Below are positions 6,750 to 7,666 of a DNA stretch of 7,666 nucleotides, in pieces (within the stretch, counting starts at the first letter, position 1; the number at the start of each line of letters is the position of its first letter). The notes under the pieces are model-generated. The model was not told where the DNA came from and did no database searches. It saw only the letters and a list, made by a program, of their open reading frames with translations. The translations under genes and the position numbers were made by a program. The stretch is from DATADF01 sp046263155 (GTDB taxonomy: Bacteria; Actinomycetota; CADDZG01; WHSQ01), in the NCBI GenBank assembly GCA_046263155.1, contig JBHELF010000100.1:1-7666 (forward strand), written 5' to 3'.

Positions 6750-7666
6750 GTGCCTACGGTTCTCCGCCTCATAACTCGCCTGAACATCGGTGGTCCCGCG
6801 CGCCAGGCCTTGTTGCTGACAAGGAATCTCGGCCCCGAGTACGAGACCGTGCTCGCCGCCGGCACGGCTCCGCCGGCAGAGGGCGAGCTGACCGATCCAG
6901 ACATTCCGATCACAAGAGTGCCGCTCGTGCGCGCCCCGCACCCGGTGAACGATCTACGGGCGTTTCGCGCGGTACGCGGTTTGATCAGAACTTTCAAACC
7001 GGAAATCGTTCATTCGCATATGGCCAAAGCCGGCACGATCGGCCGTCTCGCCTCGGGTCGCGCCGATGGGCGCCCCCGCACCGTCCATACCTTCCACGGC
7101 CATGTGCTTCAGGGTTACTTCAGCTCCCCGGTGCAACGCGCGCTCGTTGCGGTCGAGCGCCGGCTGGCCCGCCGCACCGATGCGCTGATCGCCGTCAGCC
7201 CCGAGGTGCGCGACGGGCTTTTGGACCTCGGCATCGGAGCGCCCGAACGGTTCCACGTTATTCCGCTCGGCCTCGACCTCGCGCCATTCGGGGGAATCGA
7301 AGGACGATCGATGAGATTGCGCGGCCGCATCGGCCTGGACGCCGAAACTCCGCTGGTCGGAGTCCTGGGCCGGTTGGCTCCCATCAAGGACCACGCGATG
7401 TTGCTCGAGGCGCTCACTCATGTCGACGGAGTCCACCTTGCCGTCATGGGCGACGGCGAGTTGCGCCCGTCGCTCGAGGCTCGCGCGCGCGAGCTCGGCC
7501 TCGGGCGGCGGGTCCATTTCACCGGCTGGTGGACCGATGTCGCCGCCGCGATCGCAGATGTCGACGCGGTCGTGCTGAGCAGCCGCAACGAAGGCACGCC
7601 GGTGTCCCTGATCGAGGCGCTTGCCGGTGGGCGTCCGGTCGTGGCCACGGACGTCGGCGGAACGCG
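6750..7666 (+). CDS. GT4-family glycosyltransferase, 3' end cut by window edge
   Basis: The first 305 codons of a GT-B glycosyltransferase run to the right edge. From a GTG at 6750 it reads MPTVLRLITRLNIGGPARQA, whose LNIGGPARQ loop is the typical glycine-rich N-terminal motif of GT4 enzymes. IVHSHMAKAGTIGRLAS (about 87-102) and TVHTFHGHVLQGYFS (about 111-125) are acceptor-domain signatures. The linker is VIPLGLDLAPF (170-180) and the donor domain starts VGVLGRLAPIKDHAMLLEAL (203-222), followed by MGDGELR (233-239) and FTGWWTD (257-263). The E-x7-E catalytic/donor motif is Glu281 and Glu289 in RNEGTPVSLIEALAGGRPVV. Perhaps 60-80 residues are missing. GTG is chosen because the previous in-frame stop is the amidotransferase TAG three codons earlier and the first beta strand begins at residue 3. 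No ribosome binding site is seen, so translation may be coupled to the gene nine bases upstream. Donor sugar is unknown. Confidence 0.9.
   Translation, partial: MPTVLRLITRLNIGGPARQALLLTRNLGPEYETVLAAGTAPPAEGELTDPDIPITRVPLVRAPHPVNDLRAFRAVRGLIRTFKPEIVHSHMAKAGTIGRLASGRADGRPRTVHTFHGHVLQGYFSSPVQRALVAVERRLARRTDALIAVSPEVRDGLLDLGIGAPERFHVIPLGLDLAPFGGIEGRSMRLRGRIGLDAETPLVGVLGRLAPIKDHAMLLEALTHVDGVHLAVMGDGELRPSLEARARELGLGRRVHFTGWWTDVAAAIADVDAVVLSSRNEGTPVSLIEALAGGRPVVATDVGGT

Noticed and set aside
1..7666. CRISPR array, tRNA/rRNA, insertion sequence, integrase or phage genes
   Set aside because: No regularly spaced repeats, tRNA-like cloverleaf, terminal inverted repeats or transposase/integrase motifs were found by reading both strands. 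Almost all of the window is explained by the seven coding genes.

Overview
The window is part of a surface-polysaccharide (O-antigen, capsule or exopolysaccharide) biosynthesis locus from a GC-rich, probably Gram-negative bacterium. Codon use and protein style fit Pseudomonadota, Myxococcota or a related lineage, but nothing here fixes the taxon. It holds seven protein-coding genes, two cut by the window edges. I see no RNA gene, insertion sequence, integrase, CRISPR array or tandem repeat. No gap between genes exceeds 74 bases.

Layout from left to right: (1) a minus-strand partial gene of unrecognised family (276 to the left edge); (2) a plus-strand multi-pass membrane protein of the O-antigen polymerase/ligase (Wzy/WaaL) type (310-1653); (3) a minus-strand SAM-dependent methyltransferase (1613-2554); (4) a plus-strand GT-B glycosyltransferase (2628-3707); (5) a minus-strand NAD-dependent nucleotide-sugar epimerase/dehydratase (3694-4710); (6) a plus-strand glutamine-dependent asparagine synthase-type amidotransferase (4785-6740); (7) a plus-strand GT4-type glycosyltransferase cut by the right edge (6750 onward).

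The first six genes strictly alternate strand. This gives three tight divergent pairs (gaps of 33, 73 and 74 bases) and two convergent pairs whose 3' ends overlap by 41 and 14 bases. Only the last two genes could form an ordinary co-directional pair. This differs from the single-direction operons usual for polysaccharide clusters and suggests assembly from single-gene cassettes.

Proposed joint function (inference): the epimerase makes a nucleotide sugar, the two glycosyltransferases build the repeat unit, the methyltransferase and the amidotransferase decorate it (for example an O-methyl group and a uronamide), and the membrane protein polymerises the repeat unit or ligates the glycan at the periplasmic face. 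All recognisable families are well known. I do not see a clearly new defence, mobile or regulatory system. The points most worth a second look are the unrecognised left-edge protein, the alternating overlapping layout, and a perfect 14-base palindrome just upstream of the first glycosyltransferase.
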